From NCBI GenBank assembly GCA_041749535.1, contig JBGTBE010000083.1, forward strand, positions 1 to 64,000: a DNA stretch of 64,000 nucleotides. Reading direction: 5' to 3'. This DNA comes from JBBQZU01 sp041749535 (GTDB taxonomy: Bacteria; Bacteroidota; Bacteroidia; Flavobacteriales_D; Cryomorphaceae). Under the pieces are notes generated by a model. The model saw only the letters and a program-made list of their open reading frames with translations, did not search any database and was not told where the DNA came from. Within the stretch, counting starts at the first letter, position 1; each line of letters starts with the position of its first letter. Both the position numbers and the translations under genes were made by a program. This document shows, piece after piece, positions 26,912 through 36,700 of this stretch.

Positions 26912-29896
26912 CTAAGCCACCTCCCTGTACCTCGCATCTTCCACCACCTTTACCCTTTCCATCTTTTCTACTTCTATGCTCACGCAATCGAACTCTTCGG
27001 TAACGGTGCCGGTAATGGTGTACACCCCTTTTCCCCGAAAGGGGTGTTGTCGCAGCACGGGCGGGAAGTGCACAGTATCGATAAAGCGGCCCGCTGTATC
27101 TACAAAATTGCCAAAGGCCATACGATCGCCCTTGATGGTGCTGGTGGTTTTGGCGGTAACGAGGTAGCCGCAGGCGGTAACGCGCTGCCCCACCATTTGC
27201 GGAAGTTGTGCCGCCGAAACGGGATTTACGGGAAGCGAAGCTGCAAGATCAAAGGGTGAGCACAGCGCAAACCCAAGCAGTTCCATCTGATCGAAGGCGT
27301 CTTCCACAGCGGTGCTTGTAAGCCGGGGCAGGGCGTAATTAACCCTCGGCTCTTTGAAGAGCATTTGCTGAACTTCCACAGGCTGCTGCGGACCCAGCTT
27401 GAAATGCGCTTCCCAGAGCAGCTCCCGCTTGTTGCGCCCGGTAAACCTGAATGCGTTGATGCGGATCAGTATATCGATCTGCTCCACACTTATCGGCACA
27501 CGGTCCAAAAAGTCGTCGAGGTTGGCAAACCCTTCGGAACCGTTCAGGCTTCGCGCCCGCAAAATGCGATAGGCGGTCTCATCCTCCAGTCCTTGCAGAA
27601 ATCCGAATCCGAGCATAATTTCCTTTCCGGAAATGCTGGCTTCATTGCCGGCGCGGTTCACACAAGGCGGTACGATGGTGGCACCCTTCATGCGCGCCTC
27701 GTGCAGGTAGTGCTCGCGGCTGTAGAAGCCCCCGCCATTGTTCAGCGTAGCCACCATATATTCCAGCGGGTAGTGGGCCTTTAGAAAAAGACTTTGATAA
27801 CTCTCCACGGCGTAGCTGGCTGAGTGTCCTTTCGCGAAAGCGTAACCGGCAAAACTCTCCACCTGCCTCCACACCTCGGCGGTGAGTTCGTCTGCATAGC
27901 CCTTCTTTTTGCAGTTGCTGAAAAACTTGCCCTTCGCTTTGGCAAACTCCTCGCGGGAGCGAAACTTGCCGCTCATGCCCCGCCTTAGCACATCGGCTTC
28001 GCCAAGGCTCAGGCCCGCGAAGTAGTGCGCCACTTTGATCACATCTTCCTGGTACACCATCACCCCGTACGTTTCGGGCATAATTTCGAGCATGGTGGGG
28101 TGGGCTTCCATTCGCCTTTCGGGAAAACGGTACCGCAGTATAAACTCCCGCATCATACCGCTGCGCGCCACACCGGGCCTGATCACCGAACTGGCCGCCA
28201 CAAGTCCGAGGTAATTGTCCACCCTGAGCTTTTTCATCAGCATGCGCATGGCGGGACTCTCCACGTAGAAGCAGCCTATTGCATCGCCCTCGCGCAACAG
28301 CGCGCGTATGGCTTCATCCTGTTTAAAGCGCTTCAGGTCGTGAATGTCGAAGGGCGCATGGCCGGGCTGATTCTCAGCGATGATTTCTATGGCATCTTTG
28401 ATTTTGCCCAGTCCGCGCTGCCCCAGTATATCAAATTTGTAGAGCCCTATATCCTCGGCCACCACCATATCATATTGCACCGTGGGAAATCCCTTGGGGG
28501 GCATCCACGTGGGCGAGAAGGTGTGGATGGGCGCATCGGCAATGAGAATGCCCCCGGCGTGCAGGCTCAGGTGACTGGGAAAATCCTGTATAAGCGCTCC
28601 GTAGCGCAGCACCAGCTGCGAGAGTTTGTCGAGCTTATTCGGGTCGTACTTGCCATCGCTCAGCACGTCGATCTCCTCCTTGGGCAAGCCAAACACTTTG
28701 CCCAGCTCGCGCACCACTGCGCGGTACTGAAAGGTATTGTAGGTGGCCAGTATGGCGCAGTGCGGAAAGCGCTCAAAAATATACCGCGTGATGTCGGGCC
28801 GGTCTCGCCATGAAAAGTCGAGATCGAAATCGGGGGGGTTCTTGCGGTAGAGATTTATAAAACGCTCAAAGTACAGGTCGAGCTCTACCGGGTCTACATC
28901 GGTAATGCGCAGTATGTAGGCCACGAGGCTGTTGGCCCCGCTCCCCCGCCCCACATAAAAGTAGCCTTTGCTGCGGGCATAGCGGGTGATGTCCCAGTTG
29001 ATGAGAAAGTAGGATACAAACTGCTTTTGGGCTATCACATCGAGCTCCATATCAAGGCGGCGCAACACTTCAGGGCCCGGGTCGGGATAGCGGTAGTGTA
29101 TGTTATCATCACAGAGTTTACGCAGCATCACTTCGTCATCGCTTATGGAGCCGGTATAGGCGCGGAGGTTCTTGTGCGGATAGGCATCTCCGTACTCAAA
29201 GTGCACATTGCACCCTTGCAGCAGGCGGGTGGTATTGGCTATCATTTGCGGAAAATCGTTGTACAGCGCCATGAGTTCATTGCGGTGCATCCACACATCG
29301 CCGGGGTCGGCCTCTTCGGTTTTGGGGAGTTTGGAAAGCAGGCAGTTGTTGTCGATGGCACGCAGCAGGCGGTGCATATTGTGCTGCAGTTTTGCTTCGC
29401 TCCCGGCAAATGTAAACCGCTGTCCCATTACCACTTTGTGCTTGTACTTCGCTGCTGCAAATGGCGACCGCGAAAAGCGGATCAGGTCGCGGGGGTGCAC
29501 GGCCATGTATTCATTAGTTCGCAGGGAATGGCCGGGCCTTTCGGCAAATGCAGAAAAGGGGTACACCACCACCACATGCGCGAACTCCGCAGCAGCAGCC
29601 GGTATGGGTTCGCCGCTGTGGAGAAACTGAGAGAGCCATGCATTCATTTCGCGAAAGCCCTCGTTGTTTTTGGCGTAAGCCGTATACAGATGCTCAGCTC
29701 CATTGCGGAAGTCTATGCCCACCACTGGTTTGATGCCCTTTTTTTGGGCAATCTGCACAAAATACAGCACCGCCGAAGTGCTGTTGATGTCGGTCAGGGC
29801 CACCACATCGTAATCATTGGCCGCAGCCTGCTCCAGCACCTGCTCAGGACTGAGAATGCCGTAGCGAAATGAATACTGGGAGTGCACGTGGAGCAT
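26912..29896 (-). CDS. dnaE: DNA polymerase III alpha subunit, second (DnaE2-like) type
   Basis: A 994-residue C-family polymerase. The N-terminal PHP domain starts MLHVHSQYSFRYG and includes VVALTDINST. The palm has GRGSGANSLVAYILRI and the catalytic acidic motif PPDFDLDFSWRD. The finger region includes TYGVMVYQEDVIKVAHYFAGL, and FAKGHSASYAVESYQ follows it. A helix-hairpin-helix and an OB-fold (VGQRVTACGYLVTAK) close the protein. Length is short for replicative DnaE (about 1150) and right for the accessory, often error-prone DnaE2 class. The usual imuA/imuB partners are not visible, so mutagenic translesion use is an inference. A -7 box lies five bases upstream of the ATG, suggesting a leaderless mRNA. 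Confidence 0.88.
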   Translation of the reverse strand: MLHVHSQYSFRYGILSPEQVLEQAAANDYDVVALTDINSTSAVLYFVQIAQKKGIKPVVGIDFRNGAEHLYTAYAKNNEGFREMNAWLSQFLHSGEPIPAAAAEFAHVVVVYPFSAFAERPGHSLRTNEYMAVHPRDLIRFSRSPFAAAKYKHKVVMGQRFTFAGSEAKLQHNMHRLLRAIDNNCLLSKLPKTEEADPGDVWMHRNELMALYNDFPQMIANTTRLLQGCNVHFEYGDAYPHKNLRAYTGSISDDEVMLRKLCDDNIHYRYPDPGPEVLRRLDMELDVIAQKQFVSYFLINWDITRYARSKGYFYVGRGSGANSLVAYILRITDVDPVELDLYFERFINLYRKNPPDFDLDFSWRDRPDITRYIFERFPHCAILATYNTFQYRAVVRELGKVFGLPKEEIDVLSDGKYDPNKLDKLSQLVLRYGALIQDFPSHLSLHAGGILIADAPIHTFSPTWMPPKGFPTVQYDMVVAEDIGLYKFDILGQRGLGKIKDAIEIIAENQPGHAPFDIHDLKRFKQDEAIRALLREGDAIGCFYVESPAMRMLMKKLRVDNYLGLVAASSVIRPGVARSGMMREFILRYRFPERRMEAHPTMLEIMPETYGVMVYQEDVIKVAHYFAGLSLGEADVLRRGMSGKFRSREEFAKAKGKFFSNCKKKGYADELTAEVWRQVESFAGYAFAKGHSASYAVESYQSLFLKAHYPLEYMVATLNNGGGFYSREHYLHEARMKGATIVPPCVNRAGNEASISGKEIMLGFGFLQGLEDETAYRILRARSLNGSEGFANLDDFLDRVPISVEQIDILIRINAFRFTGRNKRELLWEAHFKLGPQQPVEVQQMLFKEPRVNYALPRLTSTAVEDAFDQMELLGFALCSPFDLAASLPVNPVSAAQLPQMVGQRVTACGYLVTAKTTSTIKGDRMAFGNFVDTAGRFIDTVHFPPVLRQHPFRGKGVYTITGTVTEEFDCVSIEVEKMERVKVVEDARYREVA

Positions 29897-29900
29897 AGTA

Positions 29901-29908
29901 CAAAGCTA
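29901..29908 (-). promoter_or_regulatory. -7 box of the dnaE-type gene
   Basis: On the minus strand this reads TAGCTTTG, a perfect TAnnTTTG, ending five bases before the ATG. This is the same near-leaderless arrangement as hicA. No -33 box is seen at the expected spacing. Confidence 0.45.
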
Positions 29909-30018
29909 ATAATATTGGCATTTCAATTATTGCTATTTTTAAAAGCATTTAGGTTTCGCTGGTTCGGTCTCATTTCTACAACGGTACATCCACGTCCTAC
30001 ACATCAACATCCTCACCC

Positions 30019-30078
30019 GGGTGCCGTCAAGGAGACTCGAAGGCTGATATTTCGGTTCGCACGTTTCAACGCAATTGA
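30019..30078 (-). pseudogene. Remnant of a CHAT-gene 5' end
   Basis: By eye, 48 of 60 bases match 38941-39000, the sequence encoding residues about 20-40 of the CHAT-hydrolase protein. Read on the minus strand it gives NCVETCEPKYQPSSLLDGT against NYFETHEPQSQPSSRRDGT, 12 of 19 identical and in frame. No start codon or continuing reading frame was found, so it looks like a decayed piece of a paralogue that once ran divergently from the Roco-TIR gene. Confidence 0.6.
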
Positions 30079-30084
30079 ATTTAG

Positions 30085-30288
30085 ATGGTTGATCGGAACT
30101 ACCATTTTGGGGCTGAACCAGAGGACTGGAGATGCCTGTTTAACTGGTGGGATGATGGTGGGAAACTCAACAGTGAATTTAGCTGGAAATATCCGTCGGA
30201 CAGGATCAGACTTTCAAGGGTACAATGGATACAACTGGACTTCTTTGACTACAGAAAGCCTCGGACCACAAGGCCCACAAACTACTAA
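30085..30288 (+). CDS. Possible small tryptophan-rich protein
   Basis: A 67-codon frame starting right after an in-frame stop. Its composition (NYHFGAEPEDWRCLFNWWDD, then WKYPSDRIRLSRVQWIQ) looks more protein-like than most short frames, with four tryptophans in ordered spacing. No family was recognised and no ribosome site is evident. It may be a genuine small gene or a leftover fragment of a larger gene beside the CHAT remnant. Confidence 0.25.
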   Translation: MVDRNYHFGAEPEDWRCLFNWWDDGGKLNSEFSWKYPSDRIRLSRVQWIQLDFFDYRKPRTTRPTNY

Positions 30289-30451
30289 ATCACATATTGC
30301 CCGAGTGAAGTTACCCCTCTAATTTCCATTAAAGGTTGATGCGTACATTCGTTGTAGAAGTATGCAACCGAAACAGCTGCAAATTCTACCTTAGCCTGCT
30401 CAACCTATAAGTCGTGTTAACCAACCAAATCGCTTCCCAAAGAACGTAACC

Positions 30452-33400
30452 ATGAGAAATCAAGCAATAGATGATGCTGCGCAGCGTATCGCGGTGGCCA
30501 AAGAATCGAAACGCAAACGACTTGATTTAAGGAATTGCGGTATACACTCATTGGAGGAATATTTTGATCTATGGGAAATGCATTGGCTGGAGGAGCTCGC
30601 GCTTGGAAATGGAGGGGATGAAGGTTTGGGATTCAGCAACGGTGAGCAGGGAACAACCTCCAATACTTTTGAAGTGATCCCGGCGTACATTGCCGGGCTG
30701 AATAAACTAAAGGTGCTCGATCTGAGCGGCATGGCCCTTGATGAAACCTCCAGACCCCTGCTTATCCATGCCTTGCCCGACAGTTTAAAACAGTTGAGCA
30801 TCAATGATACCTTCCTAAGCGAGGACACTAATCCCAAATTTCTAAACCTGGCGAAGCTTAAAGTTTTCTATGCGAGAGGGAGCAAGCTGTCTCAGGCACA
30901 ACTGCAACACATGGGCCCGGCATTGGAGAGTCTGCTGCAATTGGATTTGTCAGAAAATGATTTGGACGATGAACCCTTGGCGGAAGCCTTAAAGTCGATG
31001 GGTATGTTGGCTCTGCTGGTGTTAGACAGCAATAGAATCGGACCACGGACACTACGCACCTTGGATCGACCCGAAGGGTTGCTGGCCACTTTGTCGCTCT
31101 CCAATTGTGGCATTACCAATGTTGAATTGTTGTTATTGACAAATTTGAAGGTGGGTATTTCGCTTGATTTGAGCTACAATCAGATCAATGATCTCCACCA
31201 CTTAAAAAACACAGGCGCACGATATTTGAATTTAAGTTATTGCGGAATAGAGCAAATAGCTGACCTTCTGCATTTCGAGGGAACTGAAACAGTTGTTTTG
31301 GAAGGCAATCCCATCAAAGATTGCCCCAGTGACATTTGGGAAACCGGAAATTTGATTCAAATACGGGCCTATTTCAAATCCAAACACATTGACAAGAAGG
31401 GAAAAGTGGATGCCAAAACCAAGTCGAAGCCGTTGGCGCCTATGGCGCAAGCATTGGAAAACGATGTAATAGGCATCAACGAGCCAGGGCACAAAACTGG
31501 GGCAGATATGGCTGATGCGTTGTCAAAATCAGCTGAACCCCCATACAAACCAAAAAGAGATGTAAAGCTTATCCTTCTTGGAAACAGTGCAGCCGGCAAA
31601 ACCAACTTCGTGCATTATTTAAAAACAGGTGGTTTTTTAGGGCAGAGAAAGAGTACCCATGGACTCAGTGTTGAGTATTGGATTCCGGATATGGAGAAAT
31701 ATCCTTCGCTGGAAAATATCGGGGTGAGTATTTGGGATTTCGGCGGGCAAGAATATTACCACGATGCCTACCGGTTGTTTCTCAGCTCCAACGCTGTGTA
31801 TGTGCTGCTTTGGAGTGAAGATACCAATGCCAACGGATACAGCGCCATAGCGCTACACGACAATGAAAAGCCCGTGCAATTGGCCCATTACCACCTTGAA
31901 TACTGGCTTGATACCATACGTACCAAACGTGGGAAAAACGCTCCCCTCATGGTAGTTCAAAACAAAACAGACCTTCACGGAAAGAAACGCCTCGACCAGG
32001 ACCTGCACAGTGAATACGAAATTGACGACTCCTTTCACATCAGTTTGATGCGGGGGGGTGCAGCCAACAACTCCATGGAGCACAAGGAAGTACAGTTCCT
32101 TCTCGAGCACTTATACCAACATATGGCCCGCATAGCCGACGAAGCCGAGTACGGTGATGGCTGGCTCAAATTGCGTGAAGAGCTGCGGGATTTTGGTCAG
32201 CAGGACGAGGGTATGTTCTATACTTTGGAATTGGATGAATATGGCGGTGTGGAACTGAATGAATTTCTGGTGATATGTTCACTTATTGTGCAAAGGGATG
32301 TCTCTGAAGATGAAGCTTACACCCTGCCCCGCTGGCTCGATCGCTGTGGAGTGATAACTTACATTGACAGTCCTGCACTGCGCAACAAGGTATTTTTGAA
32401 TCCACTTTTATTGACCAAAAAACTATATACGGATCTTCATGCTGATCTGCTTGACCGCAGCGGCCATTACGAACCCAATCCTGACAGCATAAAGACCATA
32501 GAGCTGCTCAAAAGCCTGGATATGGTTATCGAGCACCGGTCGGCCCGCAATGGCAGCACGTCGTACATCGTGCCACAATATTTGCCCGACACCCATGCCA
32601 TTGAAGACCTGTTTAAGATAGCAAGTGACAAACGCTGGCCACATTCCATATGGCTTCTGGTACCCATCTTTGCATACCGCAAGATGCTCACTTCAATCAT
32701 TTCAAAGTATTTTAAATCAGAGCAGATTGAATCGCGCTACTTCTGGAAGCACGGAATCTTGTTTAGGCGAGATGAAAGCCTGGTCCTGATCAAAGGATTG
32801 CCCGATGAAGGCGGCTCGCATTGCGCGGTAATTCAGGTGAGCCTGGAACAAGGCCAAAATGAAAAAGACAGCAGCATAGGCAAGACTGTATTTAAGGACC
32901 TGCTCGACCTGTATGAGGCATGTAGCCACCCTTATGAAGATGAGCGCGAAGCCAGGCGGTCGTCCATGAACAAAGTAGATTTTGCGCATGAAAAGCGAAT
33001 GCAACTGAAGGAAAAATTTTTGCAACGTCTGCTGCTTTCCTATGACGGAATCCACTTTGCCTCCTACACAGAGATAAGCCAAAGAATTGCCGAGAGGAAA
33101 ACCTGGATAGAGACTTCCGTAAATTTAAAGCCTGCAGATTCTATAGAAAAAAGCAGAACGCGCGATGTAGAATTACATCCTTTCGGGAAATTTTTGAATT
33201 TATCGGTGACCAAGACAAAGCGGGTGTTTTTATCGTACTCACACAACAATACCCATTGGCTCAACCGGTTGATGGTTCACCTTTCGGGATTGCGCCACAG
33301 CGATATTATCAATCACTGGACCGACCAATTGATCATGCCGGGAGAGCGTTGGGATGACCGCATCCGCGAAGAAATTTCAAACGCTGATGTCTTTATCTTA

Positions 33401-33679
33401 CTGCTCTCAGCAGATTTTATAGCCTCACAGTACATCTGGAATGAAGAACTTCCGGCGATTCAAAAACAGCTTGTCAGCAAATCCAAACAATTCATTCCCG
33501 TACTGATCGAACCCTTCGATCTGGGCGCCGTTGGTCCAATCGCAGTGAAGGAGGCGATACCTAAAGATGCAGAAGGAAAACTCAAGGCCCTTAGTCTGTG
33601 GAACAATCAGGAAGAAGGATTGATGAAGGTCGCCGAAAGGATAAGGATGGCGATAGGTACTGAAGTGTTAATGGAATAG
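30452..33679 (+). CDS. LRR-Roc-COR-TIR protein
   Basis: A 1075-residue Roco-family protein. Residues about 20-320 are leucine-rich repeats (LKVLDLSGMALDE, LLQLDLSENDLDDEPL, LDLSYNQINDLHHL). A Roc GTPase domain follows with P-loop GNSAAGKT (377-384), switch motif WDFGGQE (428-434) and NKTD (504-507). The COR region extends to about residue 850. The C-terminus is a TIR domain (about 922-1070) starting KRVFLSYSHNN, with IWNEELP supplying a candidate catalytic glutamate (998 or 999), the residue that makes bacterial TIRs NAD+-cleaving enzymes. LRRs probably sense a ligand or partner and the GTPase gates the TIR. It is monocistronic and convergent with the CHAT-hydrolase gene. A role in defence or effector signalling is inferred. 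Confidence 0.85.
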   Translation: MRNQAIDDAAQRIAVAKESKRKRLDLRNCGIHSLEEYFDLWEMHWLEELALGNGGDEGLGFSNGEQGTTSNTFEVIPAYIAGLNKLKVLDLSGMALDETSRPLLIHALPDSLKQLSINDTFLSEDTNPKFLNLAKLKVFYARGSKLSQAQLQHMGPALESLLQLDLSENDLDDEPLAEALKSMGMLALLVLDSNRIGPRTLRTLDRPEGLLATLSLSNCGITNVELLLLTNLKVGISLDLSYNQINDLHHLKNTGARYLNLSYCGIEQIADLLHFEGTETVVLEGNPIKDCPSDIWETGNLIQIRAYFKSKHIDKKGKVDAKTKSKPLAPMAQALENDVIGINEPGHKTGADMADALSKSAEPPYKPKRDVKLILLGNSAAGKTNFVHYLKTGGFLGQRKSTHGLSVEYWIPDMEKYPSLENIGVSIWDFGGQEYYHDAYRLFLSSNAVYVLLWSEDTNANGYSAIALHDNEKPVQLAHYHLEYWLDTIRTKRGKNAPLMVVQNKTDLHGKKRLDQDLHSEYEIDDSFHISLMRGGAANNSMEHKEVQFLLEHLYQHMARIADEAEYGDGWLKLREELRDFGQQDEGMFYTLELDEYGGVELNEFLVICSLIVQRDVSEDEAYTLPRWLDRCGVITYIDSPALRNKVFLNPLLLTKKLYTDLHADLLDRSGHYEPNPDSIKTIELLKSLDMVIEHRSARNGSTSYIVPQYLPDTHAIEDLFKIASDKRWPHSIWLLVPIFAYRKMLTSIISKYFKSEQIESRYFWKHGILFRRDESLVLIKGLPDEGGSHCAVIQVSLEQGQNEKDSSIGKTVFKDLLDLYEACSHPYEDEREARRSSMNKVDFAHEKRMQLKEKFLQRLLLSYDGIHFASYTEISQRIAERKTWIETSVNLKPADSIEKSRTRDVELHPFGKFLNLSVTKTKRVFLSYSHNNTHWLNRLMVHLSGLRHSDIINHWTDQLIMPGERWDDRIREEISNADVFILLLSADFIASQYIWNEELPAIQKQLVSKSKQFIPVLIEPFDLGAVGPIAVKEAIPKDAEGKLKALSLWNNQEEGLMKVAERIRMAIGTEVLME

Positions 33680-33688
33680 CAGGAATGC

Positions 33689-33716
33689 GTAGCCCCAAGG
33701 CATTTCCTGGGGCTAC
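33689..33716. terminator. Shared bidirectional terminator
   Basis: GTAGCCCC (33689-33696) pairs with GGGGCTAC (33709-33716) around a 12-base loop that itself contains AAGG/CCT. It lies between the converging stops of the Roco-TIR gene (33679) and the CHAT gene (33728). There is no strong T-tract. Confidence 0.65.
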
Positions 33717-33727
33717 GATGCAATCCA

Positions 33728-36700
33728 TTAACCCAACCACTTTGCCAATTCGCTTCTAAGCTTCTTCAAACTTTCCATCTTACCCTCGTTGCTGCGTAGC
33801 ATTGAAATTAGAAAATCACAATGTTCCAATTCAATTTCCACCTTGTCCCTGCTATTTTCGTATTGCCAAGCACCCGTTACTATCTTCAGGTATTCATTGA
33901 GATCATCATTCTCGGACAGATATAGGTATTTTAAAAGATGGTAGTTGGCCTCAAGAAGTCGATCCCAGTAAGAGGTCATTTCAAGTGACGTGCTTTTGAC
34001 TTCTGTGAAAAGCTCTTCAAAAGGCTTGAGCAAAGCCTTTGCTTTGGCTTTGGTATAACTTTTAAAAGAAAGGGTATCCAAACAGTACTGAAGGGTCAAA
34101 TAATTGCTGTAGGGATAAAACCTTTCCTTGGAACTATGGGCTTTTGACTCGGCCTCCTTGTATATGCCGATCGACTTCTCAAGAGATGCAAGCACAGCCT
34201 TTGAAGCCTTGCTACTTTTCTCATTGAACTGGGTGTATGCCAAAGTTTTGTGCATGGCTGCCATCAAGCTGAGCCTTTCCCTGGTTTGTCCAATTTGGAG
34301 TACAAACTCCATATTTTTGATGGCTTCCTGAATGTCAGCAGTGGCTTCAGCCAGCGGTTTGCTGCGCAAGGCATGCTTTCTTCGGGCCTTGAGTTCAAGT
34401 TCCAATGCCCGCACAGTTACCATGCCATCCGAAGTTTGGCGGGCACGCGCAAAATATTTCAGGGCATCTTCATCCATCCTCAACTGTTCAAAATTGCAGG
34501 CAAGCAGTTCAAAAATCTCTGTATGGTCGTGCGTCATGTGCTGAAGAGCGCTTTCGATACTCTTCAAGCGGGCCAGCACTTGCTTATCATTGGCAGTTGT
34601 TCTTTTGGTTTGTAGGATGTTAAATAGTTCCACCTTCAGGTTAGCCGGAAGGTCATATTTGTCTTCAAGCTCATTTCCCGATGAGAGGTATATTCCATCT
34701 TGCAGCCTGTAATTCTCATCGCCATAAGCCTGGTACGCACCCCATGTATTGGTATAAGAAAATTGTTTGTGCACAGTGCTGCGGGCCTGAATAATAGCAT
34801 CAGAGAAAGACATCCCATCAAACATCGATGTATAGAATACTTCGGCAAAACTGAGGGCCGCTTTATCGTCCACAGCCCAACCAGCTACCACGACAGAGCG
34901 CACACCAATTTGGATGAGTGCTTCCGCAAAACTGGCTGCCAGCTTGTAGCGCTCTTTGGCAAAAATTGCTTCCTGCGGGGCCATTTCGCCCAAATGACAA
35001 GCATTGACGAAGACCAGCTCGGGAACTTCATTCAACATTTCAAGGTCGGCCGCCCTCAGAAATCGATTGTTGCCAATCACCAAACCTGAGTTCGCTACAT
35101 CCTTTGAACTGTAGACCCCATGGGCGGCCAAATGAATCACTTTATAACTTCGCGAATGTAGATTGAGATTCATCTCCCCGGCAAAACTGTTGATATGCGG
35201 CGTTACATTGTAACCATTGGCAGTAAAGATTTCACAAACCTTTTCGGCCTCAGCCTTGGCTCCCGGAAGTTGCCCGAAGAGACTCCAGCCCTCCAGGTTA
35301 GGATCGCCCACCACCAAAACTCCATGGTTTTTGGCATGATTCACCCTCTCCCGGTTGTTGCTGTTGGAGAGTTTGCGAATCATTCCGCCATGCGTGGCAA
35401 ATGGAGGTGATGAAGCATCGGGTCTACTCATGAGTTCCCATGGAAAGCTGGCAGTGGTAGAATCAAGTGTAAGTTGAATGTTTTGCTGTTGGTTAAATTC
35501 CACCCTGAAATTGTAAGGTATCAACAAGTTGTATAGAGCCACAGCCTGTTGAGTAGACCATTTGTCTGATTTTGACATTTCTTCCATAATAGGTTCAAGG
35601 GTATCCAAACTCAGATTTCTGCGCTCAGCCTTGACGCGTGCCAGCCCTTCAGAGAAACGGTAATCTATAGGCACAACCGCACCATTGGTGGCGGCATTCT
35701 CAGCACGAAGTATATCCATACGCATCCACCAGCTCCTCACCCTTTCGATGGGCAGTTTTTTCAAGTACCCTTCCTTGTAGATCAAGTCCTGCTGGAAAAA
35801 GTGAATTGGATAGTCACCCGATCTCACCAATTGCCTCACCACGTAGTAGGTCTCGCAGGCTTTGTGCTCGTGGTTCTCAACGATCTCTAAGGAGGAATAC
35901 TGCGCCGGAATACCCTCACTGCGAAGCTTCTTATTGGTATTAACTATGGCCGATAAAGTGGCTTCAATTGATTGCTGGATAGACAGGCCTATATAATCGC
36001 TTCCGAGTAGGAGTGTCGAAATAGACAATCGGAGTACCTGATCGTCCGGAGCCTCTTCCTGCGCCCGGTGCAATGCATACTCGCGCAGGGCTGACGCCAC
36101 CGCTTCACTCAACACCCTTGAATTGGCACTTGTTGCATTGCCTAAGCCTGTTACAATAGCTTTCACCCGACCAGCCAGCGGAAAGAGCAATACCTGTCCT
36201 TGTTCATAAACATAGCTCCCAAGCCGAAGCCTTCTGCTCAGCGCACCGTCAAGAATGCGGTCCATGACCTTTTCGGCACCCATGATTACCTCTTCGTTGA
36301 TGTGACCGAGCACAATGGGATGGTTGGCATAGTTCATATCACCGCATACCACACGTATGCCAAATGCTTCATTGCCATCCTGCTGTTGTGGTTCATCATC
36401 TGCACCTCCATTGAGCACACGCCACATCCAATCTGTGGAAGGATCGTGCTCTTCTTGCAACATGTCGCGTTTCATATAGGCTGAGGCAACCTGAATTCCT
36501 TCGCCACTTCGGTAAAAGCGTTTGTCATCGGTACTCCCCCGCTCCAGCAATTGCATGATACCATCAAAGTGGCGGCGGCTGTCGCAAAGCTTGCCATGCC
36601 CTTCTTCAATAAAGTAAACCCTTGCACCTTCATAAAACTCTTTTGGAATCCCGCTCGCCCATGTCACACTGCCATCGCCTGATGCTGTGGTACTAAAAGC

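Larger units (their letters stand above)
29909..30451. other. Intergenic region with CHAT-gene remnant
   Basis: No confident gene. The region includes a 60-bp fragment related to the 5' end of the CHAT gene (30019-30078) and a tryptophan-rich 67-codon open frame (30085-30288). A TACCTTAG box at 30387-30394 is a possible -7 element for the Roco-TIR gene. Confidence 0.5.

Noticed and set aside
28025..28813. A 262-codon open frame on the plus strand
   Set aside because: It lies wholly antisense to the DnaE gene, whose PHP and palm motifs are clear. It reflects the codon bias of that gene, as does the 281-codon frame at 29027-29872.
29882..30322. A 146-codon plus-strand open frame overlapping the start of the DnaE gene
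   Set aside because: It overlaps the DnaE start region, has mixed composition without motifs, and passes through the CHAT remnant in the wrong frame.
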